A stretch of 64,000 bases of DNA from Allobosea sp. CRIB-10 (GTDB taxonomy: Bacteria; Pseudomonadota; Alphaproteobacteria; Rhizobiales; Beijerinckiaceae): positions 186,001 through 250,000 of the forward strand of contig NZ_FOKP01000004.1 in the NCBI RefSeq assembly GCF_900112185.1, written 5' to 3'. A model generated the notes under the pieces. The model saw only the letters and a program-made list of their open reading frames with translations. It was not told the origin of the DNA and did no database searches. The position numbers and the translations under genes are program-made. Below are positions 17,426 through 26,840 of this stretch, piece after piece (the first letter of the stretch is position 1; the number at the start of each line of letters is the position of its first letter).

Positions 17426-18540
17426 GCCGCCACACCACTCGTCATCTCGGGAAAGAGCTTCGCCAGCCCCTCGGCGCTCGCCGGCGCGATGCCACGCTCG
17501 GTGATCAGGCCGGTGACCAGCCGCGCCGGCGTCACGTCGAAGGCCGGATTGCAGGCTGCACTGCCGGGCGCCGCGACCTGGAAGAAGCCGGTGCTGCCAT
17601 CCTCGCCCTGGCCGAAGAGATGCGTGACCTCGCGCCCCGCCCGTTCCTCGATCGGGATCTCCTTCAGCCCGTCCCGCAGTGCCCAGTCGATCGTCGGCGA
17701 GGGCAGCGCCACATAGAACGGCACGCCATTGTCCTTCGCCGCCAGCGCCTTGAGATAGGTGCCGATCTTGTTGGCGACGTCGCCGGTCGCGGTCGTCCGG
17801 TCGCTGCCGACGATCACCATGTCGACCTCGCCATGCTGCATCAGATGCCCGCCGGCATTGTCGACGATCACGGCATGCGGCACGCCATGGCTGCCGAGCT
17901 CATAGGCCGTCAGCGCCGCGCCCTGATTGCGCGGCCGCGTCTCGTCGACCCAGACATGGACGGGAATGCCGGCATCATGCGCCAGATAGATCGGCGCCAG
18001 CGCCGTGCCCCAGTCGACGGTGGCGAGCCAGCCGGCATTGCAATGGGTCAGGATGTTGACCGGCGCGCCCGGCTTCTTCGCCGCGATCTCACGGATCACG
18101 CCGAGCCCATGTTCGCCGATGGCATGGCAGAGCGCGACGTCCTCGTCGCAGATCGCGCCGGCCTCGGCATAGGCCGCAGCGACCCGCTCCGCTTGCGGCA
18201 GGTCGATAAGGCGCCTGCGCATCCGCGCCAGCGCCCAGTGCAGGTTGACCGCCGTCGGCCGGGTCGCGCCCAGCAGGGCCAATGCTTGTTCGAGAGCGGG
18301 GTTGGAGCTGTCGACCCGCAGCGCCAGCGCCACGCCATAGGCGGCCGTCGCGCCGATCAGCGGCGCACCGCGCACCGTCATGTGGCGGATGGCATGCGCA
18401 GCCTCGTCGGCGGTCGAAAGCCTCACCGTCTCAAAATGGAAGGGCAGCCGTGTCTGGTCGATGACGCGGACGCCCCAGCCGTCTTCGTCGAGCCAGATCG
18501 TGCGATAATGCCGCCCGTGAATATTCACGTGAAAGCCCAT
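17422..18540 (-). CDS. mtnA: S-methyl-5-thioribose-1-phosphate isomerase
   Basis: A 372-residue isomerase of the eIF2B-like family converting 5-methylthioribose-1-phosphate to the ribulose form. Family motifs are [17 protein letters not shown] near residue 52, [19 protein letters not shown] with the catalytic Cys, and [19 protein letters not shown] with the catalytic Asp. Length is standard. It overlaps the downstream aldolase by four bases and is preceded by apt and mtnP on the same strand; a repeat (18561-18675) separates it from apt. It may also act on 5-deoxyribose-1-phosphate, as known for DHAP-shunt homologues. Confidence 0.95.
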   Translation of the reverse strand: MGFHVNIHGRHYRTIWLDEDGWGVRVIDQTRLPFHFETVRLSTADEAAHAIRHMTVRGAPLIGATAAYGVALALRVDSSNPALEQALALLGATRPTAVNLHWALARMRRRLIDLPQAERVAAAYAEAGAICDEDVALCHAIGEHGLGVIREIAAKKPGAPVNILTHCNAGWLATVDWGTALAPIYLAHDAGIPVHVWVDETRPRNQGAALTAYELGSHGVPHAVIVDNAGGHLMQHGEVDMVIVGSDRTTATGDVANKIGTYLKALAAKDNGVPFYVALPSPTIDWALRDGLKEIPIEERAGREVTHLFGQGEDGSTGFFQVAAPGSAACNPAFDVTPARLVTGLITERGIAPASAEGLAKLFPEMTSGVAA

Positions 18541-18560
18541 CCTGCTGATGCAGAAACACA

Positions 18561-18675
18561 GGCCTCATCCTGAGGAGCGATCGCAGATCGCGTCTCGAAG
18601 GATGCTCCAGCTGGTTCCAGAGCCTCCTGGAGCATCCTTCGAGACGGCCCTGCGGGCCTCCCCAGGATGAGGGCT
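18561..18675. repeat. Palindromic intergenic repeat, family A copy 2
   Basis: A 115-bp inverted repeat between apt and mtnA, sharing with copies 1 and 3 the arms GCCTCATCCTGAGGAGC and CCAGGATGAGGGCTGA and the core GTCTCGAAGGATGCTCCAG with its complement CTGGAGCATCCTTCGAGAC. It lies inside a likely operon, so it may tune the apt-mtnA expression ratio. Confidence 0.85.
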
Positions 18676-18693
18676 GAGAGAGAATTCATCGCG

Positions 18694-19251
18694 TCAATGC
18701 CCGGCGAAGGAGACCAGCGTGCGCACCGGCACGCCGAGCCGCCGGATCTTGTCGGCGCCGCCGAGGTCCGGCAGGTCGATGATGAAGCAGGCGGCGACGA
18801 CCTCCGCCCCCAGCGAGGAGAGCAGCTTCACCGCCGCCTCCGCCGTGCCGCCGGTGGCGACGAGGTCGTCGACCAGGAGGACGCGCTCGCCGCGCGAGAC
18901 CGCATCCTTGTGCACCTCGATCTCGTCCGCGCCGTATTCGAGCGAATAGGGCATGCCGACCGTCTCATGCGGCAGCTTGCCCTTCTTGCGCACCGGCACG
19001 AAGCCCGCCGAGAGTTGGTGCGCCACGGCGCCGCCCAGAATGAAACCCCGCGCTTCGATGCCGGCGATCTTGGCGATCTTCAGCCCGGCGAAGGGCTGCA
19101 CCAGCTCGTCCACCGCGCGGCGGAAGGCGCGGGCATCGCCGAGCAGCGTGGTGATGTCGCGGAACTGGATTCCCGGCGCCGGATAGTCCGGAATCGTCCG
19201 GATCGCATTCTTCAGATCGTCGAGCGCGCTGCGGTCCATGACAACGTCCAT
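18694..19251 (-). CDS. apt: Adenine phosphoribosyltransferase
   Basis: A 185-residue enzyme turning adenine and PRPP into AMP. It shows the N-terminal [35 protein letters not shown], and the PRPP-binding loop [17 protein letters not shown]. The length is normal. It lies in the same-strand row mtnP - (small gene) - apt - mtnA - aldolase, which makes biochemical sense because MtnP releases adenine that Apt then salvages. Confidence 0.96.
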   Translation of the reverse strand: MDVVMDRSALDDLKNAIRTIPDYPAPGIQFRDITTLLGDARAFRRAVDELVQPFAGLKIAKIAGIEARGFILGGAVAHQLSAGFVPVRKKGKLPHETVGMPYSLEYGADEIEVHKDAVSRGERVLLVDDLVATGGTAEAAVKLLSSLGAEVVAACFIIDLPDLGGADKIRRLGVPVRTLVSFAGH

Positions 19252-19333
19252 CGGATGGGGCGCCTCCTCTTAGCCCAAGGCGCGGCCGGCGGAAACGGCG
19301 CTGCGGACCGGGTTGCGCCGCCTGCTCTGCTGG

Positions 19334-19555
19334 TCAGTCGCGCCAATAGCGGCGCGGGGCGCGCCATTGCCGCTCGTCGCGATAGGTTCGGCGTTCATAG
19401 ACGCGCCGGCGGCCGCGATCATCGTCGCGGATGATGGTGTCGACACGGGTGTGAACGCCATTGGACGAGTTCGAGCTCGAGTTCGACGAGGTGTTGCCGG
19501 CGAAGGCCGGGCCGGCGGCGCAAAGGGCGATGAAGGCCAGGGTGAGCGGTCGCAT
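19334..19555 (-). CDS. Small secreted basic protein
   Basis: A 73-residue protein with a signal peptide (MRPLTLAFIALCAAGPAFA, cleavage near residue 19). The mature part starts with a Ser/Asn-rich stretch (NTSSNSSSNSSNG) and continues with a highly charged Arg-rich tail ending RRYWRD. No known domain was recognised. It lies between apt and mtnP on the same strand, but whether it shares their transcript or function is unknown. Confidence 0.65.
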   Translation of the reverse strand: MRPLTLAFIALCAAGPAFAGNTSSNSSSNSSNGVHTRVDTIIRDDDRGRRRVYERRTYRDERQWRAPRRYWRD

Positions 19556-19638
19556 CGGGCAGCTCCGTGGTTGGCATCGAGGGAGCCGACATGCTCCCCT
19601 TAGCCTGAACGTCCGCTGACCGCATTATTCCGTCGCGA

Positions 19639-20517
19639 TCATCGGCCCTTCAGCACCCGCCCTGCCACGGCGTCGAGCTTGGCGACGAGCTTGAGGTCGC
19701 GATGCTCCGGTGCGGTGACGATGGCGAAGTCGAGGGCATTGTGCGATCCGGCCGGACAGGCCTCGCGCTCGCGCGGGAAGTCGGCGGCGAGCCGCGCCAC
19801 CAGCCGGCGGGCCTTGTCGGCATTGGCGTGCAGCACGGCGATGACGGCGGCGACGTCGACCGCGCCGTGCTCCTCGTGCCAGCAATCATAGTCGGTGACC
19901 ATGGCGACGGTGGCGTAGGTGATCTCGGCCTCGCGCGCGAGCTTGGCCTCCGGCATCGCCGTCATGCCGATCAGATCGTAGCCGAGGCCCTTATAGGTCA
20001 GCGATTCCGCCAGCGTGGAGAATTGCGGGCCTTCCATGGTGACGAGGGTGCCGCCCCTGACGAAGGCTAGATCCTCGGCGATGGCCGCAGCCGCGATCCG
20101 CTCCTGCAGCGCCGGGCCGACCGGATGTGCCACCGACACATGCGCGACGCAGCCCTTGCCGAAGAAGGAGCTGGCGCGGCCGGTGGTGCGGTCGACGAAC
20201 TGGTCGACCAGCACGAACAGGCCGGGATAGAGCTCGGCCTTGTAGGAGCCGCAGGCCGAGAGCGAGACGAGGTCGGTCACCCCTGCCCGCTTCAGCACAT
20301 CGATATTGGCGCGGTAGTTGATCTCCGAGGGCGGGATCGCATGGCCGCGGCCATGGCGCGGCAGGAAGACGATCTTCGTCTGCCCCATCCGCCCGATCCG
20401 GAGCACGTCGGACGGCTCGCCCCAGGGGCTCTCGATCCGCTCTTCGCGCAGATCGGTGAGGCCCGGAAGGTCGTAGATGCCAGAGCCGCCGATGATGCCC
20501 AGAACCGCTTCAGCCAT
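19639..20517 (-). CDS. mtnP: S-methyl-5'-thioadenosine phosphorylase
   Basis: A 292-residue nucleoside phosphorylase that splits methylthioadenosine into adenine and 5-methylthioribose-1-phosphate. Motifs are LGIIGGSGIYDLPGL at the N-terminus, the phosphate site FLPRHGRGHAIPPSEINYRA, and the base/sugar site FVRGGTLVTMEGPQFSTLAE followed by LIGMTAMPEAKLAREAE. The start gives MAEAVLGIIGGSGIYD; the frame stays open upstream through an intergenic repeat, which was excluded. It opens the mtnP-apt-mtnA-aldolase row and lies downstream of petABC, separated by a terminator. Confidence 0.96.
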   Translation of the reverse strand: MAEAVLGIIGGSGIYDLPGLTDLREERIESPWGEPSDVLRIGRMGQTKIVFLPRHGRGHAIPPSEINYRANIDVLKRAGVTDLVSLSACGSYKAELYPGLFVLVDQFVDRTTGRASSFFGKGCVAHVSVAHPVGPALQERIAAAAIAEDLAFVRGGTLVTMEGPQFSTLAESLTYKGLGYDLIGMTAMPEAKLAREAEITYATVAMVTDYDCWHEEHGAVDVAAVIAVLHANADKARRLVARLAADFPREREACPAGSHNALDFAIVTAPEHRDLKLVAKLDAVAGRVLKGR

Positions 20518-20597
20518 GCCTTGGTCTCCGATGATTGCCGGATAAGGATCGAGATTCGTGACAGCCGTAACACGGCCGCACGTCTCACTGGATAGCC

Positions 20598-20700
20598 GGT
20601 CGTCCCGGGCGACCCGGGACCCATGCCTGAACCTCTTTCGGAAAGGCTCCGGAATGGATCCCGGATCAGCGCGGCTTCGCCGCTTGTCCGGGATGGCGAG
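20598..20700. repeat. Palindromic intergenic repeat, family C copy 1
   Basis: A roughly 103-bp element with GTCCCGGGCGACCCGGGACC, CCATGCCTGAACCT and GATCCCGGATCAGCGCGG, closing with CCGCTTGTCCGGGATGG. It resembles 46192-46282 (GTCATCCCGGACAAGCC, ATCCGGGACCCATGCCTGAG). It lies between petC and mtnP. Confidence 0.75.
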
Positions 20701-20715
20701 TTCGGAAGGCACAAA

Positions 20716-20748
20716 CGAAAAAGGGCCCCGTCTCCGGGGCCCTTTCGA
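20716..20748 (-). terminator. Intrinsic terminator of petABC
   Basis: On the minus strand AAAGGGCCCCGG and CGGGGCCCTTT form a strong stem with a short loop, followed by a T-rich run (TTTTTCG). It lies 14 bp after the petC stop codon. Confidence 0.75.
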
Positions 20749-20761
20749 AATCAACTCTCCC

Positions 20762-21643
20762 TCAATGCGTCGAGGCATGCTCGGGCAGGCGCGACCAGAT
20801 CTTCTTCTTGGTGAAGTAGAGCAGGCCGGCAAAGAGCGCGAGGAACAGCATGACCTGGAAACCCAGGCGCTTGCGCGCCTCGAGATGCGGCTCCGCCATC
20901 CACATCATGAAGGCGGTGACGTCCTTGGCGTACTGCTCGACGGTCTCGGGCACCGGCGACTTGCCGTCCGGCCCCTTCGGATACTCGACCTGGCCGTCGT
21001 TCAGCGGCTTCGGCATCGCGATCAGATGGCCGGGCATATAGGTGTTGTAGTTCTGCCCCGGCAGCAGTGGCGGGAAGTCCTTCGGCGGATCCTTATAGCC
21101 GGTCAGCAGCGCGACGATGTAGTCCGGCCCGTTCTCCTGGTACTGGGTGAAGATGTCGAAGATGAAGGTCGGGAAACCGCGCGTATAGGTGCGCGCCTTG
21201 GCCAGCATGTCGATCGGCGGCGGATAGGCGCCGCCATTGGCGGCGCGCGCCGCCTGCTCGTTCGGGAACGGCGCCGGGAAGGCATCAGCCGGACGACCGG
21301 GACGCTCGAACATCTCGCCGGACTCGTTCGGGCCGTCCTTGATGTTCGTGTAAGTCGCGGCCAGCGCCGCAACCTGCGAGGGCGTGAAGCCCGGGCCACC
21401 CGGCTGCGACAGGTTGCGGAACCGGATCAGGCTCATCGCATGGCAGCTGGCGCAGACTTCCTTGGCGACCTTGAAGCCGCGCTGCAGCTGGGCCTGGTCG
21501 AACTTGCCGAACGGTCCGGAGAACGACCAGCTCTGCGCCGGCGGCTTCGGGCCAGCCTCGGCGGCGAGGACCGGCGAGGCGGCAGCGAAGGCGAGGCCAG
21601 CGGCGAGGCCGACGAGCGACAGGCGGAGGGACATCTTGCTCAT
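20762..21643 (-). CDS. petC: Cytochrome c1 of the bc1 complex
   Basis: A 293-residue subunit carrying covalent heme c, which takes electrons from the Rieske protein and passes them to a soluble or membrane cytochrome c. A signal peptide (LSLVGLAAGLAFAAASPVLAA) is followed by the heme site VCASCHAMS. A segment with YMPGHLIAMPKPL supplies the axial Met region. A C-terminal anchor helix (FQVMLFLALFAGLLYFT) ends in a positive tail. In some Rhizobiales petB and petC are fused; here they are separate, nine bases apart. Confidence 0.96.
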   Translation of the reverse strand: MSKMSLRLSLVGLAAGLAFAAASPVLAAEAGPKPPAQSWSFSGPFGKFDQAQLQRGFKVAKEVCASCHAMSLIRFRNLSQPGGPGFTPSQVAALAATYTNIKDGPNESGEMFERPGRPADAFPAPFPNEQAARAANGGAYPPPIDMLAKARTYTRGFPTFIFDIFTQYQENGPDYIVALLTGYKDPPKDFPPLLPGQNYNTYMPGHLIAMPKPLNDGQVEYPKGPDGKSPVPETVEQYAKDVTAFMMWMAEPHLEARKRLGFQVMLFLALFAGLLYFTKKKIWSRLPEHASTH

Positions 21644-21651
21644 GGTCTCGT

Positions 21652-22923
21652 TCAGCCCTTGGCCTGCGGTTCCGAAGCGGTGGCGTGGGCAAGGCGTGCG
21701 CCCGAGCCGCCGAGCACCGAATCGGCGATGGAGGTCGGCAGCTGGGCCGGCCGTTCAAAGATGCCGATCAGCGCCAGCGCGACGAAGTAGCCGAAATACA
21801 TGACCGTCAGGATGCGCGAGAGCGTGACATAGGGCTCGTCGGCCGGCATGGCGCCGAGATAGCCGAGGCCGATGCAGACCAGCACGAACATCCAGAAGAA
21901 CTGGCGCGCGATCGGCCGGTAGGTCATCGACTTGACCTTGGAGGTGTCGATCCAGGGCAGGAAGGCGAGGATCACGATCGCGCCGCCCATGGCGATGACG
22001 CCGCCGAGCTTGTCGGGGATGGCGCGCAGGATCGCGTAGAACGGCAGGAAGTACCATTCCGGCACGATGTGTGCGGGGGTCGAAGCCGGGTTGGCCGGGA
22101 TGTAGTTGTCGGCATGGCCCATGAAATTCGGCTGGTAGAACACGAACCAGGCGAAGACCAGCATGAAGCAGACCATGCCGAACAGGTCCTTGATCGTCGC
22201 ATAGGGCGTGAAGGGAACGGTGTCCTTCTTGACGTCCTTCACCTCGACGCCGGTCGGGTTGTTCTGGCCGACATGGTGCAGCGCCCAGATGTGCAGGACG
22301 ACGACGCCGGCGATCATGAAGGGCAGCAGGAAGTGCAGCGAGAAGAAGCGGTTCAGCGTCGGGTTGTCGACCGAGTAGCCGCCCCACAGGAAGGTGACGA
22401 TCGTCTCGCCGATCACCGGCAGCGCCGAGAACAGGTTGGTGATGACGGTCGCGCCCCAGAAGGACATCTGGCCCCAGGGCAGGACGTAGCCCATGAAGGC
22501 GGTGGCCATCATCAGGAGGAAGATGATGACGCCGAGGATCCACAGCACCTCGCGCGGTGCCTTGTACGAGCCGTAATAGAGGCCGCGGAAGATGTGGATG
22601 TAGACCGCCACGAAGAACATCGAGGCGCCGTTGGAGTGCAGATAGCGCAGCAGCCAGCCGAAGTTCACGTCGCGCATGATGTGCTCGACGGAGTTGAACG
22701 CCATGGTCGCGTTCGGGGTGTAGTGCATCGCCAGGATCACGCCGGTGATGATCTGCGCCACCAGCATGAACACGAGGATGCCGCCGAAGGTCCACAGCAG
22801 GTTGAGGTTGCGCGGCACCGGGTAGGAAACGGCCGAATCGTGCATCAGCCGCACGATCGGCAGGCGCGCATCGAGCCAGCGCTCGATCCCCGTCTTCGGT
22901 TGGTAGGTGCTGTGACCGCTCAT
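21652..22923 (-). CDS. petB: Cytochrome b of the bc1 complex
   Basis: A 423-residue, eight-helix membrane subunit holding two b hemes and the quinol oxidation and quinone reduction sites. Conserved elements are [40 protein letters not shown] with a heme His, [20 protein letters not shown], and the Qo-site [16 protein letters not shown]. Position and order (petA-petB-petC) are standard. It is central to aerobic respiration in this organism. Confidence 0.97.
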   Translation of the reverse strand: MSGHSTYQPKTGIERWLDARLPIVRLMHDSAVSYPVPRNLNLLWTFGGILVFMLVAQIITGVILAMHYTPNATMAFNSVEHIMRDVNFGWLLRYLHSNGASMFFVAVYIHIFRGLYYGSYKAPREVLWILGVIIFLLMMATAFMGYVLPWGQMSFWGATVITNLFSALPVIGETIVTFLWGGYSVDNPTLNRFFSLHFLLPFMIAGVVVLHIWALHHVGQNNPTGVEVKDVKKDTVPFTPYATIKDLFGMVCFMLVFAWFVFYQPNFMGHADNYIPANPASTPAHIVPEWYFLPFYAILRAIPDKLGGVIAMGGAIVILAFLPWIDTSKVKSMTYRPIARQFFWMFVLVCIGLGYLGAMPADEPYVTLSRILTVMYFGYFVALALIGIFERPAQLPTSIADSVLGGSGARLAHATASEPQAKG

Positions 22924-22978
22924 GCTCGCCTCAAGCTCTCTCTATTCCGCTCGATGCCGTCCTCGCCTGCTTGGAGGC

Positions 22979-23530
22979 TCAGCCGATCTTGATCTTGGTG
23001 TCCGCGGTGAACGCGTAGGGCGGCACCGGCAGGTTCAGCGGCGCGGGACCCTTGCGGATACGGCCGGAGGAATCGTAGTGCGAGCCATGGCAGGGGCAGA
23101 ACCAGCCGTCGAACTCGCCCTTCGGCTCGCCGGGCGCGCTGCCGAGCGGCACGCAGCCGAGATGGGTGCAGCTGCCATAGACGACGAGATACCGCTCATG
23201 GCCGGGCTTGGTGCGCTGCTGGTCGGTCTGCGGGTCGCGCAGCGTCGCGATGTTGACGGCGAGCGCCTCGTCGATCTCCTTCTTGGTGCGGTTGCGCACG
23301 AAGATCAGCTTGCCGCGCCAGAACAGCTTGATCGCCTGGCCTTCCGCGATCGGGGCGAGATCGAGATCGATCGGCGCGCCGGCGGCGACGGTCTGCGCGT
23401 CGGGAGCCAGCTGGCTGATCAGCGGCACGACCACGGCGGCGGCGCCGACGGCGCCGAAAGCGCCGGTCGTCAGCAAGAGGAAATCGCGGCGGGTGGGTTC
23501 GGTGCCAGTCGTATCGGTCGCGTGCGCCAC
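22979..23530 (-). CDS. petA: Rieske iron-sulfur subunit of the bc1 complex
   Basis: A 183-residue subunit with a Tat-type N-terminus ([20 protein letters not shown]), which doubles as the membrane anchor. The [2Fe-2S] cluster ligands are present in [12 protein letters not shown] and [13 protein letters not shown]. The length is normal. It is the first gene of the petABC operon, 55 bp before petB. Confidence 0.97.
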   Translation of the reverse strand: MAHATDTTGTEPTRRDFLLLTTGAFGAVGAAAVVVPLISQLAPDAQTVAAGAPIDLDLAPIAEGQAIKLFWRGKLIFVRNRTKKEIDEALAVNIATLRDPQTDQQRTKPGHERYLVVYGSCTHLGCVPLGSAPGEPKGEFDGWFCPCHGSHYDSSGRIRKGPAPLNLPVPPYAFTADTKIKIG

Positions 23531-23719
23531 GATCCAGTTCCCTGCTCGGCTGCCGGCCTGGCCGGCTGAAACACATCAAGCGCCTCATGAGGGCGCGAGC
23601 GCAGAGCCACCTTTCGGTGGCGCGTCGCCTGCGCGCTCTTTGGCATGCAGTTTTGACGAAGTCTACTGTTCCCCGTGCCGCAGCCCACTGCGTTGCAGCA
23701 AGGCCGCAGTGCGTGCCGC

Positions 23720-25585
23720 TCAGGCGGGAATCCGCTCGCTGTCGGCGAGCGCCAGGAAGCCGCCCGACTGCCGCGCCCACAGGCGGGCATAGAGCCCGCC
23801 GCGCCGCACCAGCTCGTCATGGCTGCCCATGTCGACGATCCGGCCCTTGTCGAGCACGATCAGCCGGTCGAGCGCGGCGATGGTGGAGAGCCGGTGCGCG
23901 ATCGCGATCACCGTCTTGCCTTCCATCAAGGTGGACAGCTGCGCCTGGATTTCGGCTTCGACCTCCGAATCGAGCGCCGAGGTCGCCTCGTCCAGGATCA
24001 GGATCGGCGCGTCCTTGAGCAGCACGCGCGCGATCGCGATGCGCTGGCGCTGGCCGCCAGAGAGCTTCACGCCGCGCTCACCGACGCGCGAGTCGAAGCC
24101 CTGGCGCCCGTCCTGGTCGGTGAGGCCGAGGACGAAATCATGCGCCGCGGCCCGCTTGGCCGCCGCGGCGATCTCCTCCTGCGTCGCGCCGATCCGGCCA
24201 TAGGCGATGTTGTCGCCGATCGAGCGGTGCAACAGCGAATTATCCTGTGTCACCATGCCGATCTGGCTGCGCAGCGATTCCTGCGTCACATGGGCGATGT
24301 CCTGCCCGTCGATCAGGATGCGGCCCGAATCGAGCGGATAGAGCCGCAGCAGCAGGTTGACCAGCGTCGACTTGCCCGCGCCGGACGGGCCGACCAGCCC
24401 GATTTTCTCGCCCGGCCTGATCTCGAGGTCGAGATTCTCGAACAGGCCGGCCGGCTTGCCGTAGTTGAAGCGGATGTGCTCGAAGCGCACCCCTCCCTGC
24501 GCGATATCGAGCGGCACGGCGTCCGGCGCATCCGGCAGGTCGTGCGGCTTGGCGATCGTCTCCATGCTCTCCTGCACCGAGCCGATGTTCTCGAAGATGC
24601 CGCGCACCAGATGGATCAGCCAGCCCGACATCTGCACGAGGCGCAGCACGAGACCGATCGCGGCAGCGACCGCGCCGGGGCTCATCTCGCCCTGGGACCA
24701 CAGATGCAGGCTGAGCCAGGCCGTCGCCACCACGAGCAGGCTGTTCATCGTCTGCAGGATGACGCTGACGCCGGTGATCAATCGCGACAGATTGAGGAAG
24801 GAGGCGTTCCAGCGCGTCAACGAGTCGCGCACCGCCGAGCGCTCGGCATCGGCACGGGCGAAGAGCTTGACCGTCAGGATGTTGGTGTAGGCGTCGACGA
24901 TGCGCCCGGTGGTCGTCGAGCGGCCGAGCGAGTTCGCCTCCGAACGTGTCTTGGCCCGCGGCACAAAATAGATGAGGAGGGCGACATAGGCGGCGAGCCA
25001 GACGATCACCGGCATGGCGAGCCAGAGGCTGGTCGAGCCGAAGAAGCCGATCGCGACCGAGGCGAAGATCAGCGCGTACCAGAGATCGTCGATCACCTCG
25101 ATCGTCGCGCCGCGGATCGCCTGTCCGGCCTGGATCACCCGGGACGACAGCCGGCCGGCAAAATCGTTCTGGAAATAGGAGAGCGCGTGGCCGAGCGTGT
25201 AGACATGGTTGCGCCAGCGGATCTGGTTGGTGATCTGCGGCACCACCACCTGATCGACGATGGCGTGGTTGGCGAAATAGATCAGCGGCCTGACCACGGT
25301 GACGAGCACGGCCGCGCCGATCAGCAGCCAGCCATGCTGGCTGAAGACCTGCTCGGGCGAGTTCTTGGTCAAGAGGTCGACGAACCAGCCGACCATCAGA
25401 TACATCGCCGCCTCGATGCCGGAAAAGCCGAGGCCGGTCAGCATGATCAGGGCCATCCAGCCCTTCACGCCCTTGATGTGGTGCCACATGAAGCGGAACA
25501 CGCCGGTCGGCGGCGTCTGCCGCTCGTCGAAGGGCGCGAAGACATCGATGCGGCTTTCAAGGAAACGGAAGAGCGGGGCGAACAT
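23720..25585 (-). CDS. ABC exporter, fused permease and ATPase
   Basis: A 621-residue half-transporter. The N-terminal 340 residues form a six-helix exporter domain; the C-terminal ATPase has Walker A GPSGAGKSTLVNLLLR, signature LSGGQRQRIAIARVLL, Walker B ILILDEATSALDSE and the H-loop AHRLST. It resembles the multidrug/lipid exporters of the MsbA/HlyB class. No neighbour hints at the substrate. A 277-bp gap separates it from the divergent RidA gene and should carry both promoters. Confidence 0.93.
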   Translation of the reverse strand: MFAPLFRFLESRIDVFAPFDERQTPPTGVFRFMWHHIKGVKGWMALIMLTGLGFSGIEAAMYLMVGWFVDLLTKNSPEQVFSQHGWLLIGAAVLVTVVRPLIYFANHAIVDQVVVPQITNQIRWRNHVYTLGHALSYFQNDFAGRLSSRVIQAGQAIRGATIEVIDDLWYALIFASVAIGFFGSTSLWLAMPVIVWLAAYVALLIYFVPRAKTRSEANSLGRSTTTGRIVDAYTNILTVKLFARADAERSAVRDSLTRWNASFLNLSRLITGVSVILQTMNSLLVVATAWLSLHLWSQGEMSPGAVAAAIGLVLRLVQMSGWLIHLVRGIFENIGSVQESMETIAKPHDLPDAPDAVPLDIAQGGVRFEHIRFNYGKPAGLFENLDLEIRPGEKIGLVGPSGAGKSTLVNLLLRLYPLDSGRILIDGQDIAHVTQESLRSQIGMVTQDNSLLHRSIGDNIAYGRIGATQEEIAAAAKRAAAHDFVLGLTDQDGRQGFDSRVGERGVKLSGGQRQRIAIARVLLKDAPILILDEATSALDSEVEAEIQAQLSTLMEGKTVIAIAHRLSTIAALDRLIVLDKGRIVDMGSHDELVRRGGLYARLWARQSGGFLALADSERIPA

Positions 25586-25862
25586 GGACGTCGGATCGCC
25601 CTCCTCGGGCAGACAGTGAGCACGATGCCGATATGGGGCGCGCGCTGGGTGGCGACCAGAGCCTGAAGGCGCCGCTCCGTCATGCCATGACAGCAGAGTG
25701 CAGCGTGGTGCAAGCCCGCCGTCCTGCAGCGGCGGCGGGACCTACGACGAAAGACTCTCGACCTAAGTCGCAATCACGCCGGTTTCCCGCTTGCCGGGCC
25801 TCCCCGCACCGCAGAGCATGAGGTGGCGCCGCGCAGGAAGACGGCGCTCCGGAGGTCCGCTG

Positions 25863-26321
25863 ATGATCAGATTCCATGCCGCCCTCGCTTTGGCCGGCAC
25901 ACTCCTCTTGGCGACACACGCCTCTGCCCAGACCGCGGGCAAGACGGTGATCGCGACACCAAACGCGCCCGAAGCGATCGGCCCCTATTCGCAAGCGATC
26001 AAGGTCGGGAACATGGTCTTCCTCGCCGGGCAGGTCGCGATCGACCCGAAAACCAAGCAGTTCATGAAGGACGCCAGCATCGAGGACCAGACCAAGCAGA
26101 CGCTGGAAAACCTCAAGGCCGTGCTCGAAGCCGATGGCCTGACCATGGACCATGTCGTCTCGACCAACGTCTTCCTGAAGGATCTCAACGACTTCAGCAA
26201 GATGAACGGGGTCTATGGCAGCTATTTCAAGACCGCCCCGCCAGCGCGCGCCACGGTCGAGGTCGCGCGCCTTCCCCTTGATGCCAAGGTCGAGATCACC
26301 GCCATCGCCGTGCGTCCCTGA
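25863..26321 (+). CDS. RidA family protein with signal peptide
   Basis: A 152-residue RidA/YjgF-family protein. Cytoplasmic RidA hydrolyses reactive enamines/imines from PLP enzymes. The body has all expected elements: [20 protein letters not shown], the Arg in [13 protein letters not shown] that binds the substrate carboxylate, and VEITAIAV at the end. Unusually it begins with [20 protein letters not shown] followed by SAQ, a typical Sec signal peptide, so this member is predicted to be periplasmic. The start ATG overlaps a TGA, and no shorter start without the signal gives a full domain. It precedes trmL and hemF on the same strand. Confidence 0.9.
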   Translation: MIRFHAALALAGTLLLATHASAQTAGKTVIATPNAPEAIGPYSQAIKVGNMVFLAGQVAIDPKTKQFMKDASIEDQTKQTLENLKAVLEADGLTMDHVVSTNVFLKDLNDFSKMNGVYGSYFKTAPPARATVEVARLPLDAKVEITAIAVRP

Positions 26322-26366
26322 GCGCCATGCCTTGACGACAATGGGCGCAGCGCGGATGACGCATCC

Positions 26367-26840
26367 ATGCTGCGCCTCGCCCTCTTCCAGCCCGACATCC
26401 CGCAGAACGCCGGCACGATGATCCGGCTGGCGGCTTGCCTCGGCGTCGCCGTCGACATCGTCGAGCCGGCCGCCTTCGACGTCTCCGACCGCAATTTCCG
26501 CCGCTCCGGCATGGATTACATCGAGCGCGCGGCGGTGACGCGTCATGACGGCTTCCGCGCCTTCGAAGCGTGGCGACGTGAGGCCGGCCACCGCCTCGTC
26601 CTGGCCGAGACCGACGGCGCCTGTGCCCATACGGACTTCATTTTCCAGCCCGGCGACATCGTCATGGTCGGCCGCGAGTCGGCCGGCGTGCCGCCGGAGG
26701 TCTATGCTGCGGCGGAGGCCAGCGTGCACATCCCGATGCGCCGCGATTTGCGCTCGCTCAATGTCGCCATGGCCGCGGCGATGGTAGTGGGCGAGGCGCT
26801 GCGCCAGCTCGGCGCCTACCCCGCGCCGGCCGACGCCTGA
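26367..26840 (+). CDS. trmL: tRNA (cytidine(34)-2'-O)-methyltransferase
   Basis: A 157-residue SPOUT methyltransferase modifying the wobble ribose of tRNA-Leu. The sequence starts [20 protein letters not shown] as usual, and has the SAM-binding knot signatures [14 protein letters not shown] and [19 protein letters not shown]. Length is standard. Its stop overlaps the hemF start (TGATG), so they are coupled. Confidence 0.95.
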   Translation: MLRLALFQPDIPQNAGTMIRLAACLGVAVDIVEPAAFDVSDRNFRRSGMDYIERAAVTRHDGFRAFEAWRREAGHRLVLAETDGACAHTDFIFQPGDIVMVGRESAGVPPEVYAAAEASVHIPMRRDLRSLNVAMAAAMVVGEALRQLGAYPAPADA

